From contig CALEJT010000048.1 in NCBI GenBank assembly GCA_937898685.1, positions 1 through 64,000 on the forward strand: a DNA stretch of 64,000 nucleotides. The letters are read 5' to 3'. Source of the stretch: an uncultured Gammaproteobacteria bacterium (GTDB lineage Bacteria; Pseudomonadota; Gammaproteobacteria; Pseudomonadales; Pseudohongiellaceae). The position numbers and the translations under genes are program-made. Under the pieces are notes generated by a model, which saw nothing but the letters and a program-made list of their open reading frames with translations, searched no databases and was not told where the DNA came from. Positions 7,832 to 18,441 of the stretch are shown here, in pieces (within the stretch, counting starts at the first letter, position 1; each line of letters starts with the position of its first letter).

Positions 7832-8365
7832 ATGTCAAGAATCGCCAAAGCACCGATCGTACTGCCCAAGGGCGTAGAAGCGCAGATCGCCAACGGCGTG
7901 GTGTCCGTCAAGGGCAGCAAAGGTGCGCTGCAGCTGCCGCTGAACCCCAACGTGGAAGTCGTCAACGAAGACAACACGCTGAAGTTCTCCGCCAAAACCA
8001 AGGCTCGTGATGCACTGGCTCACGCCGGTACCGCGCGCGCGATCGTGGCGAACATGGTCAAGGGCGTATCCACCGGTTTCGAACAGAAACTCGAACTCGT
8101 GGGCGTGGGCTATCGTGCCAAGGCTCAGGGCAGCACCCTGAACCTGGTGTTGGGCTTTTCCCACCCGATCGACTATCAGCTGCCTGAAGGCGTGACCGCT
8201 GAGACGCCGTCTCAGACCGAGATCGTGCTCAAGAGCGCTGACCGTCAGCTGCTGGGCCAGGTTGCCGCCGAGATCCGTCGCTACCGCGCTCCGGAGCCCT
8301 ACAAAGGCAAGGGCATCCGCTACGGCGGCGAGCAGGTATATCGCAAAGAAGCGAAGAAGAAATAA
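7832..8365 (+). CDS. rplF: 50S ribosomal protein L6
   Basis: L6 lies near the factor-binding site of the 50S subunit. The 177-residue protein starts MSRIAKAPIVLPKGVEAQI and ends with the conserved EPYKGKGIRYGGEQVYRKEA. An 84-bp spacer without an obvious promoter separates it from rpsH. Confidence 0.98.
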   Translation: MSRIAKAPIVLPKGVEAQIANGVVSVKGSKGALQLPLNPNVEVVNEDNTLKFSAKTKARDALAHAGTARAIVANMVKGVSTGFEQKLELVGVGYRAKAQGSTLNLVLGFSHPIDYQLPEGVTAETPSQTEIVLKSADRQLLGQVAAEIRRYRAPEPYKGKGIRYGGEQVYRKEAKKK

Positions 8366-8428
8366 TCGCTTCCACTAGATGAATCACGAGCCAGACACTG
8401 GCATAGACATTACGCCAAGAGGCCTGAA

Positions 8429-8764
8429 ATGAACGAGAAAAAGACAACTCGCCTGCGCCGCGCCAAACGCACCCGCGCCAAGATCAGCGAGCTGAAAGTC
8501 AATCGTCTGTGTGTATACCGTAGCCCGCGTCACATCTACGCGCAGATTATTTCGCCGGATCACAAGGTGCTGGCCTCGGCGTCTTCGCTGGGCGACAGCA
8601 AGACCGGCAACGTGGAGTCCGCCATCAAAGTGGGCAAACTCATCGCCGAGCGGGCCAAGTCGGCAGGCATCACCAAAGTAGCGTTCGACCGTAGCGGCTA
8701 CATCTACCACGGCCGTGTCAAGGCCCTGGCTGAGGCGGCACGTGAAGGCGGTCTGGAATTCTAA
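8429..8764 (+). CDS. rplR: 50S ribosomal protein L18
   Basis: L18 carries 5S rRNA into the central protuberance. It is 111 aa, slightly shorter than E. coli L18 (117). The tail AFDRSGYIYHGRVKALAEAA is the family signature. AGAGG precedes the ATG. Confidence 0.97.
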   Translation: MNEKKTTRLRRAKRTRAKISELKVNRLCVYRSPRHIYAQIISPDHKVLASASSLGDSKTGNVESAIKVGKLIAERAKSAGITKVAFDRSGYIYHGRVKALAEAAREGGLEF

Positions 8765-8782
8765 GCATCGGGTTGAAAAGTT

Positions 8783-9292
8783 ATGGCATTGAAGAACGAG
8801 CAGAACAAAAACGAAGAAGGCCTGCAGGAAAAGCTGATTCAGGTCAATCGTGTGGCGAAAGTGGTGAAGGGTGGTCGTATCTTCTCGTTCACCGCGCTGA
8901 CTGCCGTGGGTGATGGCAACGGCCGCGTTGGCTTCGGCCGTGGCAAGGCCCGTGAAGTGCCCCAGGCCATTCAGAAGGCCATGGAAGCTGCTCGTCGCAA
9001 CATGATCAGCGTGAAACTCGACGGCACCACGCTGCAGTACCCGGTCAAGGCTCACCACGGTGCATCCAAGATCTACATGCAGCCCGCTTCCGAAGGTACC
9101 GGTGTAATCGCCGGTGGCGCGATGCGCTCCATCCTCGAGCTGGCTGGTGTACACAACGTACTGGCCAAGTGCTACGGCTCCACCAACCCGGTGAACGTGG
9201 TACGTGCCACCTTCAAGGCGCTCAAGAACATGCGCTCCCCGGAAGACGTTGCTGCCAAGCGCGGCAAGAGCGTCGAAGAAGTAGTGGGCTGA
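8783..9292 (+). CDS. rpsE: 30S ribosomal protein S5
   Basis: S5 is at the decoding fidelity centre and binds S4. It is 169 aa long. The double-stranded RNA-binding domain includes GDGNGRVGFGRGKAREVPQA (about residues 47-66). It begins 18 bp after rplR. Confidence 0.98.
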   Translation: MALKNEQNKNEEGLQEKLIQVNRVAKVVKGGRIFSFTALTAVGDGNGRVGFGRGKAREVPQAIQKAMEAARRNMISVKLDGTTLQYPVKAHHGASKIYMQPASEGTGVIAGGAMRSILELAGVHNVLAKCYGSTNPVNVVRATFKALKNMRSPEDVAAKRGKSVEEVVG

Positions 9293-9328
9293 GTGCCCGC
9301 AAAACGATAACGAAGCAGGTTTACGAAC

Positions 9329-9514
9329 ATGGCAGCTAAAACTCTGAAAGTGCGACAGATCAAGAGCTCTCACGGCATTCTGGCCAACCACAAGGCCTGC
9401 CTGACCGGCCTCGGCCTGCGCCGCATCCGCCATGAAGTGGAGCTGGAAGACACGCCGGCTGTGCGCGGCATGATCAACAAAGTGCGTCACCTCGTTCAGG
9501 TGGTTGGCGAGTAA
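9329..9514 (+). CDS. rpmD: 50S ribosomal protein L30
   Basis: A 61-residue protein with the L30 core KVRQIKSSHGILANHKACL and a C-terminus INKVRHLVQVVGE. Gene position between rpsE and rplO is canonical. L30 is a small 50S surface protein. Confidence 0.96.
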   Translation: MAAKTLKVRQIKSSHGILANHKACLTGLGLRRIRHEVELEDTPAVRGMINKVRHLVQVVGE

Positions 9515-9551
9515 GCGGTAGCCGAAGAACGAGAGTGAGAGGAGAGAAACA

Positions 9552-9998
9552 ATGCGTCTGAATACTCTGAGTCCGGCACCGGGCTCCCGCCAGGCTCCCA
9601 AGCGCGTCGGTCGCGGTATCGGTAGCGGCCTGGGCAAGACCTCGACCCGTGGTCACAAAGGTCAGAAAGCTCGTAAGAGCGGGCACGTCCGTCCTGGTTT
9701 CGAAGGCGGTCAGATGCCCTTGCAGAAACGTCTGCCGAAGTTCGGTTTCTATTCCCGCATCGGCGCAGGCACTGCTGAAGTACGCACCTCCGAACTGGCC
9801 AAGATCGAAGGCGACGTAGTGAATCTGGCAAGCCTCGAGCAGGCCAACATCATCGATCGCGGCACCAAGCGCGCCAAGATCATGCTGTCCGGCGAAGTCA
9901 CCAAGGCATACACCATCGAAGGCGTGGGCGTCACCAAGGGTGCACGCGCAGCCATCGAAGCCGCCGGTGGCAAGATCGTGGAAGGTCCTGCAGCCTGA
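9552..9998 (+). CDS. rplO: 50S ribosomal protein L15
   Basis: L15 is a late 50S assembly protein with a long basic N-terminal tail. The 148-residue product starts MRLNTLSPAPGSRQAPKRVG, followed by the glycine- and arginine-rich extension and the core EGGQMPLQKRLPKFGF. GAGAGGAGAG gives a strong ribosome-binding site. Confidence 0.97.
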   Translation: MRLNTLSPAPGSRQAPKRVGRGIGSGLGKTSTRGHKGQKARKSGHVRPGFEGGQMPLQKRLPKFGFYSRIGAGTAEVRTSELAKIEGDVVNLASLEQANIIDRGTKRAKIMLSGEVTKAYTIEGVGVTKGARAAIEAAGGKIVEGPAA

Positions 9999-10055
9999 GC
10001 TGTCGCAAGCCGGCTGCATGAGTAAGAGCGGCCGGCACTTAACTGGTTAGTACTG

Positions 10056-11363
<1,308 letters not shown>

Positions 11364-11389
11364 GGGCCAGCTTACGAGGAGATGTATCA

Positions 11390-11503
11390 ATGAAAGTCAG
11401 AGCATCGGTCAAGCGCATTTGCCGCAAGTGCAAGATCATCAAGCGCAACGGCGTTGTCCGCGTGATTTGCGCCGAGCCCCGCCACAAACAGCGGCAGGGT
11501 TGA
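11390..11503 (+). CDS. rpmJ: 50S ribosomal protein L36 (zinc-binding form)
   Basis: This 37-codon gene starts 26 bp after secY behind GAGGAG (11377-11382). It encodes MKVRASVKRICRKCKIIKRN followed by a C-terminal half ending RHKQRQG. The zinc ligands C11, C14, C27 and H32 are all present, so this is the zinc-containing paralogue rather than the zinc-free type. It is the last spc gene. Confidence 0.96.
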   Translation: MKVRASVKRICRKCKIIKRNGVVRVICAEPRHKQRQG

Positions 11504-11527
11504 GGTCGCGGCTGCCTGTGGCTTGCC

Positions 11528-11556
11528 TTGATTTTTGGCGGGTCCGTGCGTAAACT
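11528..11556 (+). promoter_or_regulatory. Possible promoter of the alpha operon
   Basis: In the 198-bp rpmJ-rpsM spacer, TTGATT (11528-11533) and TAAACT (11551-11556) are 17 bp apart. The match is moderate. The long leader that would follow, about 140 nt, is where S4 regulates the alpha operon in E. coli. I see no obvious E. coli-type pseudoknot by eye. Confidence 0.35.
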
Positions 11557-11701
11557 TGCCGACCTTTTTTTGGGCCGAAAGCGGCCCCGAGCCGGAACGC
11601 AAGACGTAGTGCGACGGCACTGGTAGCGATAGACAAGTTTCTGAAATTAAACAAATTTTTGGCCGGCATCGCGGTGCCGGCGAGGTGACTGGAGTACAAC
11701 T

Positions 11702-12058
11702 ATGGCCCGTATTGCCGGTGTCAACATTCCCGATAACAAGCACGTCGTTATCTCGCTTCGCTACGTTTACGGCATTGGTCCCACCGTGGCGAAGAAGTTG
11801 TGCGCCGTCACCGGGATCAATCCCACCGCGAAGGTCAGCGAACTCAGCGAAGACCAACTGGATTCTCTGCGTAACGAAATCGGCAAGATGACCGTGGAAG
11901 GCGACCTGCGTCGTGAAGTCTCCATGAACATCAAGCGTCTGATGGACCTGGGCACCTATCGCGGCATCCGTCACCGCCGCGGCCTGCCGGTACACGGTCA
12001 GCGCACCAAGACCAATGCTCGTACTCGCAAGGGTCCGCGTAAGCCGATCCGCAAATAA
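11702..12058 (+). CDS. rpsM: 30S ribosomal protein S13
   Basis: S13 forms head bridges to the 50S subunit and contacts P-site tRNA. It is 118 aa, with MARIAGVNIPDNKHVVISL at the start and the basic tail GQRTKTNARTRKGPRKPIRK. It is the first gene of the alpha operon and follows a 198-bp spacer. Confidence 0.98.
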   Translation: MARIAGVNIPDNKHVVISLRYVYGIGPTVAKKLCAVTGINPTAKVSELSEDQLDSLRNEIGKMTVEGDLRREVSMNIKRLMDLGTYRGIRHRRGLPVHGQRTKTNARTRKGPRKPIRK

Positions 12059-12118
12059 GGCATAGGAAAGAACGGTAGATAGACAAGCGCAAAGCGCTTC
12101 ATCCCAAGGTAGAACTAA

Positions 12119-12511
12119 ATGGCCAAACCAGCTCCGCAAGTCAGGAAAAAGGCTAGAACCTCCGTCAGCGACGGGGTTGCCCACATCCATGCTTCCTTCA
12201 ACAACACGATCGTGACGATCACTGACCGTCAGGGCAACACTCTGACGTGGGCAACTTCCGGTGGTTCCGGGTTCCGCGGTTCCCGCAAGAGCACGCCGTT
12301 CGCTGCCCAGGTTGCTGCGGAAAAAGCTGGCAAGAGCGCCATGGAACTGTACAACCTGAAAAACGTCGACGTGCGCGTCAATGGCCCTGGCCCGGGCCGT
12401 GAATCTGCCGTGCGTGCACTCAACGCCTGCGGCCTGAAGGTGAGCAACATCACCGACGTGACCCCGATCCCGCACAACGGCTGCCGTCCGCCGAAGCGTC
12501 GTCGCGTATAA
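12119..12511 (+). CDS. rpsK: 30S ribosomal protein S11
   Basis: S11 lies on the 30S platform beside the Shine-Dalgarno helix. It is 130 aa and ends with the conserved TPIPHNGCRPPKRRRV. The 60-bp gap before it holds a small perfect hairpin (AAGCGC 12085-12090 with GCGCTT 12094-12099). Confidence 0.98.
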   Translation: MAKPAPQVRKKARTSVSDGVAHIHASFNNTIVTITDRQGNTLTWATSGGSGFRGSRKSTPFAAQVAAEKAGKSAMELYNLKNVDVRVNGPGPGRESAVRALNACGLKVSNITDVTPIPHNGCRPPKRRRV

Positions 12512-12538
12512 GCGGTCCAGGAATACAGGAGAACTAGC

Positions 12539-13159
12539 ATGGCTCGTTACATTGGTCCCAAGTGCAAACTGGCCCGCCGCGAAGGCACCGATCTCTTTCT
12601 GAAGAGCGGTGTGCGTTCGCTCGAAGACAAGTGCAAGACCGAAACCGCACCCGGTCAGCACGGTCAGCGTCGCGGCCGTTTGTCCGACTACGGCGTACAG
12701 CTGCGTGAAAAGCAGAAAGTACGTCGCATCTACGGCATCCTGGAACGTCAGTTCCGTAACTACTACAAAGAAGCTGCGCGTCTGCGTGGTGCCACCGGCG
12801 AGAATCTGCTGCAGTTGCTCGAGTCTCGCCTCGACAACGTGGTCTATCGCATGGGCTTCGGTTCCACCCGCGCCGAAGCACGTCAGTTGGTTAGCCACAA
12901 GGCCATCATGGTCAATGGCAAGACTGTGAACATTCCGTCCTACCAGGTGCAGGCTGGCGACGTCGTCGCCGTACGCCCGAAAGCCAAGAACCAGCTGCGC
13001 ATCAAAGCCGCACTGGAACTCGCCGGCAACCGCGCCCCTGCGGAGTGGATCGAAGTCAACCAAGAGAAGCTGGAAGGGCAGTTCAAGCACAAGCCTGAAC
13101 GAAGCGAGCTGACTACCGAGATCAACGAAAGTTTGATCGTAGAGCTGTACTCGAAGTAA
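12539..13159 (+). CDS. rpsD: 30S ribosomal protein S4
   Basis: S4 nucleates 30S assembly and, in E. coli, represses alpha-operon translation. It is 206 aa, with the N-terminal MARYIGPKCKLARREGTDLF and an S4 RNA-binding domain around residues 95-160 (RLDNVVYRMGFGSTRAEARQ). AGGAG precedes the ATG and rpoA follows after 30 bp. Confidence 0.98.
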   Translation: MARYIGPKCKLARREGTDLFLKSGVRSLEDKCKTETAPGQHGQRRGRLSDYGVQLREKQKVRRIYGILERQFRNYYKEAARLRGATGENLLQLLESRLDNVVYRMGFGSTRAEARQLVSHKAIMVNGKTVNIPSYQVQAGDVVAVRPKAKNQLRIKAALELAGNRAPAEWIEVNQEKLEGQFKHKPERSELTTEINESLIVELYSK

Positions 13160-13189
13160 ACCTTAACCTCTTTACCTGTGAGGGATTCC

Positions 13190-14182
13190 ATGCAGATCTC
13201 GTTAGCTAACTTTCTGACGCCGCAAGTCATCCAGGTCGAAGCCTCGGATCGCTGGCACTCAAAAGTAATCCTGGAACCTCTGGAACGTGGTTTCGGACAC
13301 ACGTTGGGCAACGCCCTGCGTAGAATCCTGCTGTCCTCGATGCCGGGTGCAGCGGTGGAAGAAGTCGAGATCGACGGAGTAGTACATGAATACAGCACCA
13401 TGGAAGGCGTGCAGGAAGACGTGATCGAAATCCTGCTCAACCTCAAAGAGCTGGCCGTGGTTCTGCACAACCAGCAGAGCGTGGTGCTGACGCTGAAGAA
13501 GAGCGGCAAAGGTCCGGTTACGGCTGCCGACATCCAGCTCCCGCACGACGTCGAGATCGTCAACCCGGATCACGTGATCTGCAACCTCAACGAGAACGGC
13601 TCGATCAGCATGCAGATCAAGGTCGGCGTTGGTCGTGGCTACGTGCCTGCCGATGCCCGCGTATCGCGCGACGACGAAACCCGTCCCGTTGGCAAGCTGA
13701 TGCTGGACGCGTCCTACACTCCGGTTAACCGCGTGAACTACTCCGTGGAAAACGCCCGTGTGGAACAGCGTACCGACCTCGACAAACTGATCATCGAGCT
13801 CGAAACCAACGGCACCATCGATCCCGAAGAGGCGATCCGTCAGGCCGCGACCATCCTGCAGCACCAGCTCAGCGTGTTCGTGGATCTGAAGAACAGCTCG
13901 ATCAAGGAACAGCCGAAACACGAAGACAAGATCGATCCGATCCTGCTCCGTCCGGTGGACGATCTGGAACTCACCGTACGTTCGGCCAACTGCCTCAAGG
14001 CAGAAAACATTTACTACATCGGCGACCTCATCCAGCGTACCGAGGTGGAACTGTTGAAGACTCCGAACCTGGGCAAGAAGTCGCTGACCGAGATCAAAGA
14101 TGTACTGGCCTCCAAGGGCCTGTCGCTGGGTCTGCGCCTGGAAAACTGGCCGCCGGCCAGCCTGAAGGGTTCCGCGGAGTAA
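13190..14182 (+). CDS. rpoA: RNA polymerase alpha subunit
   Basis: Alpha dimerises to nucleate core RNA polymerase, and its C-terminal domain binds UP elements and activators. I start at the ATG at 13190 (330 aa, MQISLANFLTP, like Pseudomonas RpoA). An in-frame GTG four codons earlier would place the purine-rich GTGAGGG ribosome-binding site inside the gene. The N-terminal domain has GFGHTLGNALRRILLSSMPG; the C-terminal domain, from about residue 250, has LKAENIYYIGDL and LGKKSLTEIKDVL. Confidence 0.98.
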   Translation: MQISLANFLTPQVIQVEASDRWHSKVILEPLERGFGHTLGNALRRILLSSMPGAAVEEVEIDGVVHEYSTMEGVQEDVIEILLNLKELAVVLHNQQSVVLTLKKSGKGPVTAADIQLPHDVEIVNPDHVICNLNENGSISMQIKVGVGRGYVPADARVSRDDETRPVGKLMLDASYTPVNRVNYSVENARVEQRTDLDKLIIELETNGTIDPEEAIRQAATILQHQLSVFVDLKNSSIKEQPKHEDKIDPILLRPVDDLELTVRSANCLKAENIYYIGDLIQRTEVELLKTPNLGKKSLTEIKDVLASKGLSLGLRLENWPPASLKGSAE

Positions 14183-14266
14183 CAAGGCCAAGGCCGAGGC
14201 GGCGGTACACGCTGCCATTGGATAAATACAGCTCACATAGAGCCACTAGCTCAGGAAGTTAAAGCC

Positions 14267-14647
14267 ATGCGTCATCGTCATAGTGGACGTCAACTGAACC
14301 GAACCAGCTCGCATCGCAAGGCGATGTTCAGCAACATGGTCTCGTCGCTGGTCGAGCACGAGATCATCAAGACCACCCTGCCTAAGGCGAAGGAGCTGCG
14401 CATGATCGCGGAGCCGCTGATCACGCTGGCCAAAGAAGACAGCGTTGCCAACCGTCGTCTGGCTTTCGACCGCCTGCGCAATAAAGAATCCGTCGGCAAA
14501 CTCTTCTCCGACCTGGGCCCGCGTTACGCCAACCGTCCGGGCGGATACCTGCGCATCATCAAGTGCGGCTACCGTCAGGGCGACAAGGCTCCGATGGCCT
14601 ACGTCGAACTGGTCGATCGTCCGCAGGCTGAAGAAGCCGCTGAGTAA
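14267..14647 (+). CDS. rplQ: 50S ribosomal protein L17
   Basis: L17 sits near the tunnel exit on the back of the 50S subunit. The 126-residue protein starts MRHRHSGRQLNRTSSHRKAM, a near-invariant N-terminus. It ends the alpha operon, and a strong terminator follows. Confidence 0.98.
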   Translation: MRHRHSGRQLNRTSSHRKAMFSNMVSSLVEHEIIKTTLPKAKELRMIAEPLITLAKEDSVANRRLAFDRLRNKESVGKLFSDLGPRYANRPGGYLRIIKCGYRQGDKAPMAYVELVDRPQAEEAAE

Positions 14648-14663
14648 GTCGTAGCGCTTCACG

Positions 14664-14694
14664 AAAAAAGCCGTATCAATACGGCTTTTTTTTT
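14664..14694 (+). terminator. Terminator of the alpha operon
   Basis: An A-run, GCCGTA-TCAA-TACGGC stem-loop and nine Ts form a classic, partly bidirectional terminator just after rplQ. Confidence 0.93.
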
Positions 14695-14810
14695 ATGCGG
14701 CGTTGGTGGCCCTCGAATAACGAGCGCGAGACGAAGAGCTCGCGCGCTACACAAGAAGAACCGTTTTACTTACCTGAAAGCCGTCCTTCGCCAGGACAAG
14801 AGAGAAAGCC

Positions 14811-15989
14811 ATGTTCAAATCTTTCCATCCGCCTGTCAGAACCCTCATGGGCCCTGGCCCGTCCGACGTCAATCCGCGCGTCCTCGCCGCCATGGCCGGC
14901 CCGACCATCGGTCACCTCGACCCGGCCTTCGTGGCTCTGATGGACGAGATCAAGCAGCTCCTGCAGTACGCGTTCAAGACCAAGAACCGTCTGACCATCC
15001 CGGTCTCCGCTCCGGGTTCTGCGGGCATGGAAACCACCTTCGTCAACCTGCTCGAGCCGGGTGACAAGGCCATCGTGTGCCAGAACGGCGTGTTCGGTGG
15101 CCGTATGAAGGAAAACGTCGAGCGCTGTGGCGCCACCGCCATCATGGTGCAGGACGCCTGGGGTGAAGCCGTGGATCCGCAGAAAGTGGAAGACGCGCTC
15201 AAGGCGAACCCGGGTGTGAAACTCGTGGCCTTCGTTCACGCCGAAACCTCCACCGGCGCCCGTAGCGACGCCAAGACCTTGACCGAACTTGCTCACAAAT
15301 ACGGCGCTCTGTCGCTGGTCGACAGCGTTACCGGTCTCGGCGGCATCGAACTCGACGTCGATGGTTGGGGCATCGATGCCATCTATTCCGGCACACAGAA
15401 ATGTCTGTCCTGCCCGCCCGGCCTGTCGCCGGTGAGCTTCAGCGAGCGTGCTGTGGAAGTGATCAAGGCTCGCAAGACCAAGGTGCAGAGCTGGTTCCTC
15501 GACATGCAGCTGGTGATGGCCTACTGGGAAGGTGACGGTTCGCGTACCTATCACCACACCGCTCCGGTGAACGCCATGTACGGTCTGCACGAAGCACTGG
15601 TGATCCTGGCCGAAGAAGGTCTGGAAAACGCCTGGGCTCGTCATGCCTTCCATCACCGCGCACTTGCCGCCGGTGCCGAAGCCATGGGCCTCAACTTCGT
15701 GGTGAAGAAAGAAAACCGTCTGCCGCAGCTGAACTCCATCACCGTGCCCGAGGGCGTGAACGAAGCTGCCGTACGTGCGCGCCTGTTGCAGGAATACAAC
15801 CTCGAGATCGGCGCTGGTCTCGGCGCACTTGCCGGCAAGGTATGGCGCATCGGTCTGATGGGCGAAAGCGCCAGCCAGACCAACGTGCTGCGCTGCCTCG
15901 GCGCTCTGGACGCCGTCCTCAGCGACATGGGCGCACCGATCAATTCCGGCAAAGCTGTGCCGGCAGCGATGGCCGTCTACAAGCAGTAA
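14811..15989 (+). CDS. Class V aminotransferase, serine/alanine-glyoxylate aminotransferase type
   Basis: This PLP enzyme transfers an amino group, most likely from serine or alanine to glyoxylate. The 392-residue length fits the family. Landmarks are the N-terminal MGPGPSDVNPRVL, D171 in LVDSVTGLGGIE (contacts the pyridine nitrogen), and the Schiff-base lysine K197 in SGTQKCLSCPPGL. No signal peptide is present, so it is cytoplasmic. AAGAGAGAAAG precedes the ATG. Codon choice is as biased as in the ribosomal genes, suggesting high expression. The exact amino donor cannot be read from sequence; phosphonate or purine-linked relatives in this fold are less likely. Confidence 0.85.
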   Translation: MFKSFHPPVRTLMGPGPSDVNPRVLAAMAGPTIGHLDPAFVALMDEIKQLLQYAFKTKNRLTIPVSAPGSAGMETTFVNLLEPGDKAIVCQNGVFGGRMKENVERCGATAIMVQDAWGEAVDPQKVEDALKANPGVKLVAFVHAETSTGARSDAKTLTELAHKYGALSLVDSVTGLGGIELDVDGWGIDAIYSGTQKCLSCPPGLSPVSFSERAVEVIKARKTKVQSWFLDMQLVMAYWEGDGSRTYHHTAPVNAMYGLHEALVILAEEGLENAWARHAFHHRALAAGAEAMGLNFVVKKENRLPQLNSITVPEGVNEAAVRARLLQEYNLEIGAGLGALAGKVWRIGLMGESASQTNVLRCLGALDAVLSDMGAPINSGKAVPAAMAVYKQ

Positions 15990-16000
15990 GCTCCTCGTAC

Positions 16001-16022
16001 GCCGGCCTCATGCGAGGCCGGC
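16001..16022 (+). terminator. Hairpin after the aminotransferase gene
   Basis: GCCGGCCTC-ATGC-GAGGCCGGC is a perfect 9-bp stem 11 nt after the stop. No U-run follows directly. A second, U-tailed hairpin lies 50 bp further on. Confidence 0.6.
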
Positions 16023-16072
16023 GCTCCTCTCCAGGTCTTCCTCTTCGCTGCGACCTCGGTTGCAACAGTCAT

Positions 16073-16094
16073 ACCGAACCTTTCGGTCTTTTTT
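16073..16094 (+). terminator. Rho-independent terminator
   Basis: ACCGAA-CCT-TTCGGT is followed by CTTTTTT. With the upstream 9-bp hairpin it gives two tandem stops after the aminotransferase gene. Confidence 0.75.
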
Positions 16095-16228
16095 CGCGCG
16101 GTTTTCGCTGCGCAAATATGCAGCCTTTGTGAAATTCGCTCCGGCACGGTAAAGCCTTGCCTTCGCGCTGAGTGGGTCCCCGTATACTCCAGCGCTTCCA
16201 CGAAACCAGAACAACAACGACAAGAACG

Positions 16229-18433
16229 ATGACGAAGGCAAAGATCCTTCTCGCACTCGTGCTTTCCTCGGCGGGCAGCACAGTAGGGGCACAGGAGAGC
16301 AGAAGCACGGCGGCAGCTCAGGGGGAACGCAAGCGCGTCGAGATCGTGCGGACGGAGCTCAGCCCCAAGCTCGACGGCATCCTCGATGACGAGATCTGGA
16401 AGATCGCCGCCGTCATCACCGACATGCACCAATTCCAACCGGTCGATCACGGTGAACCCACTGAGCGCTCCGAGTTCTATCTCGCCTACGACGAGCGCTT
16501 CCTCTACGTCGCTGCACGTCTGTATGACAGCGATCCTTCCGGCATCAGCGCGCGGCAGATGGTGCAGGGCCAGGGCATGCCCTTCGACGATGCCTTCGAA
16601 TTCATCCTCGACACCTTCAACAACGGCCGCACCGGTTATCAGTTCCAGGCCAATCCCAACGGCATCCGCCGCGAAGGTGTGTACGAGAACCCCTCCACGC
16701 TCAACAGTGACTGGGATGGCATCTGGCAGGTGGAAAGTCGCATCGACGAACTCGGGTGGACGGCGGAAGTTGCGATTCCCTTCAACACGCTGAACTTCGA
16801 TCCGAATACGGAGGAGTGGGGCTTCACCATCGCCCGCACGATTGCACGCAAGGGGGAGGAGCTTGCCTGGTCTTCCTTCAATCGCAGCATCAACCCCAGT
16901 ACGACCGGGATTCTCTCCGGCATCCGCGACATCCGTCAGGGCAAGGGCCTGGACGTCATTCCATCGATCACGACCGCAGCGACCAAGAACTACGAGACGG
17001 GTGTCACCGACCATCGCGTCGATCCGTCGCTGAACGTGTTCTACAAGATCACGCCCAATCTCACGGGCGCATTGACACTCAACACCGATTTCTCCGCCAC
17101 GGAAGTGGACAACCGTCAGGTCAATCTGTCGCGCTTCTCATTGTTCTTTCCCGAGAAACGCGACTTCTTCCTGCAGGACGTGGACATCTTCAATTTCGGT
17201 GGTCGTGGTCCCGGTACCAACTTCGACAGCAACCTCAACGGCATTCCCTTCTACTCGCGCCGCATCGGTCTCGGTCGCAATGGACAGCCGATCGATCTCG
17301 ACGTCGGTGTGAAACTCACCGGCCGTGTCGGCCCCTGGAACGTCGGTGCCTTGGCGGTGCAGCAAGGCGACATTCCCGGTCTCGAAGGGCAACAGGTGTT
17401 CGTCGGTCGCGCCACGATGAATGTGCTGAACGAATCCAGCGTGGGAGCGATCTTCACCCACGGCGATCCCACCAGTCCCATCGACAGCAGTCTGGCGGGC
17501 GCCGACTTCCGCTATCAGAACACGCGGTTTTCCGGCAACTACACGATGCGCGGCAATGTGTTCTACCAGCAGAGCGACACCGATGGGCGCACGGGCGATG
17601 ACAAGTCCTACGGTGCACAAATCACGTTGGAAACGCTCGGCACCGGTTTTGCCGGCACCCTTGGTTACGACTACTTCGGCGAGGACTTCTATCCTGCGCT
17701 CGGCTTTGCCAACCGTCTCAATGTGGAGACCTACTACGGCTCTGCGCGCTACCGTTACTTCTTCAAGAATCAGCGCTTCTGGCGCTACGTCAACTTCTTC
17801 AATCGCTTCGAACAAAGCCGCGATCTCGCCACGGGAGAGATGCAGTCGGACAATATCTTCATCCGCCCGATCAACCTGCACAGCTATCTCGACGATCAGT
17901 TCAATCTCACCTTCGGGCGCAACCGCGAAGGTCTGGTCGAAGATTTCGAGATCAGGCCGGGCATCGTCATCCCCGCCGGCAAATACAGCTTCGACAACGT
18001 GTCGATCGAATACATGATGTCGAACCAGCGCCTGTTCGCACCGGGCATCATGATTCGCAAGGGTGATTTCTATGAAGGCAAGCGCGAGCAGGTACGCCTC
18101 AATTTAGCCTGGCGTCCCAACGCGCATTTCTACTTCAACTGGAACTACGACATTCAGGACATTCGCTTGCCCGAAGGTGAGTTCATGGTGAAGTTGGTGA
18201 GCATGAACGCCAACTACGCCTTCAACTCGAAGTGGTCATGGGTGAATCTCATCCAATACGACAATGCCTCGAGTTCGGTCGGTGTGAACAGTCGCCTGCG
18301 TTGGAATCCGCGCGCGGGCGAGGATCTCTACATCGTGCTCAACTACAACCTCGACTCCGAAGGTGTGTTCAGCCACATCAGCCGCGAGCGTGGCGAGCTG
18401 GCGCTGAAATACACGCGCACCTTCCGCTACTGA
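16229..18433 (+). CDS. DUF5916-type outer-membrane protein with N-terminal CBM9-like domain
   Basis: A 734-residue exported protein. Start at 16229 is preferred because it gives a signal peptide (cleavage about VGA21-Q22); an in-frame GTG at 16172 lies upstream of a TATACT -10-like box at 16183. Residues about 35-220 resemble the carbohydrate-binding family 9-like domain (LDGILDDEIWK, then FEFILDTFNNGRTGYQFQAN). The remainder is rich in alternating aromatic strands and ends in TRTFRY, with a terminal aromatic residue as in outer-membrane beta-barrels. The motif FPEKRDFFLQ near residue 310 is common in this family. Ligand unknown. It stands alone, with no operon partner in the same direction within 60 bp. 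Confidence 0.7.
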   Translation: MTKAKILLALVLSSAGSTVGAQESRSTAAAQGERKRVEIVRTELSPKLDGILDDEIWKIAAVITDMHQFQPVDHGEPTERSEFYLAYDERFLYVAARLYDSDPSGISARQMVQGQGMPFDDAFEFILDTFNNGRTGYQFQANPNGIRREGVYENPSTLNSDWDGIWQVESRIDELGWTAEVAIPFNTLNFDPNTEEWGFTIARTIARKGEELAWSSFNRSINPSTTGILSGIRDIRQGKGLDVIPSITTAATKNYETGVTDHRVDPSLNVFYKITPNLTGALTLNTDFSATEVDNRQVNLSRFSLFFPEKRDFFLQDVDIFNFGGRGPGTNFDSNLNGIPFYSRRIGLGRNGQPIDLDVGVKLTGRVGPWNVGALAVQQGDIPGLEGQQVFVGRATMNVLNESSVGAIFTHGDPTSPIDSSLAGADFRYQNTRFSGNYTMRGNVFYQQSDTDGRTGDDKSYGAQITLETLGTGFAGTLGYDYFGEDFYPALGFANRLNVETYYGSARYRYFFKNQRFWRYVNFFNRFEQSRDLATGEMQSDNIFIRPINLHSYLDDQFNLTFGRNREGLVEDFEIRPGIVIPAGKYSFDNVSIEYMMSNQRLFAPGIMIRKGDFYEGKREQVRLNLAWRPNAHFYFNWNYDIQDIRLPEGEFMVKLVSMNANYAFNSKWSWVNLIQYDNASSSVGVNSRLRWNPRAGEDLYIVLNYNLDSEGVFSHISRERGELALKYTRTFRY

Positions 18434-18441
18434 GCGCGCGC

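Noticed and set aside
16172..16228. GTG start at 16172 for the DUF5916-type gene
   Set aside because: It lies upstream of the -10-like TATACT at 16183 and would bury the signal peptide; ATG at 16229 gives a normal export signal.
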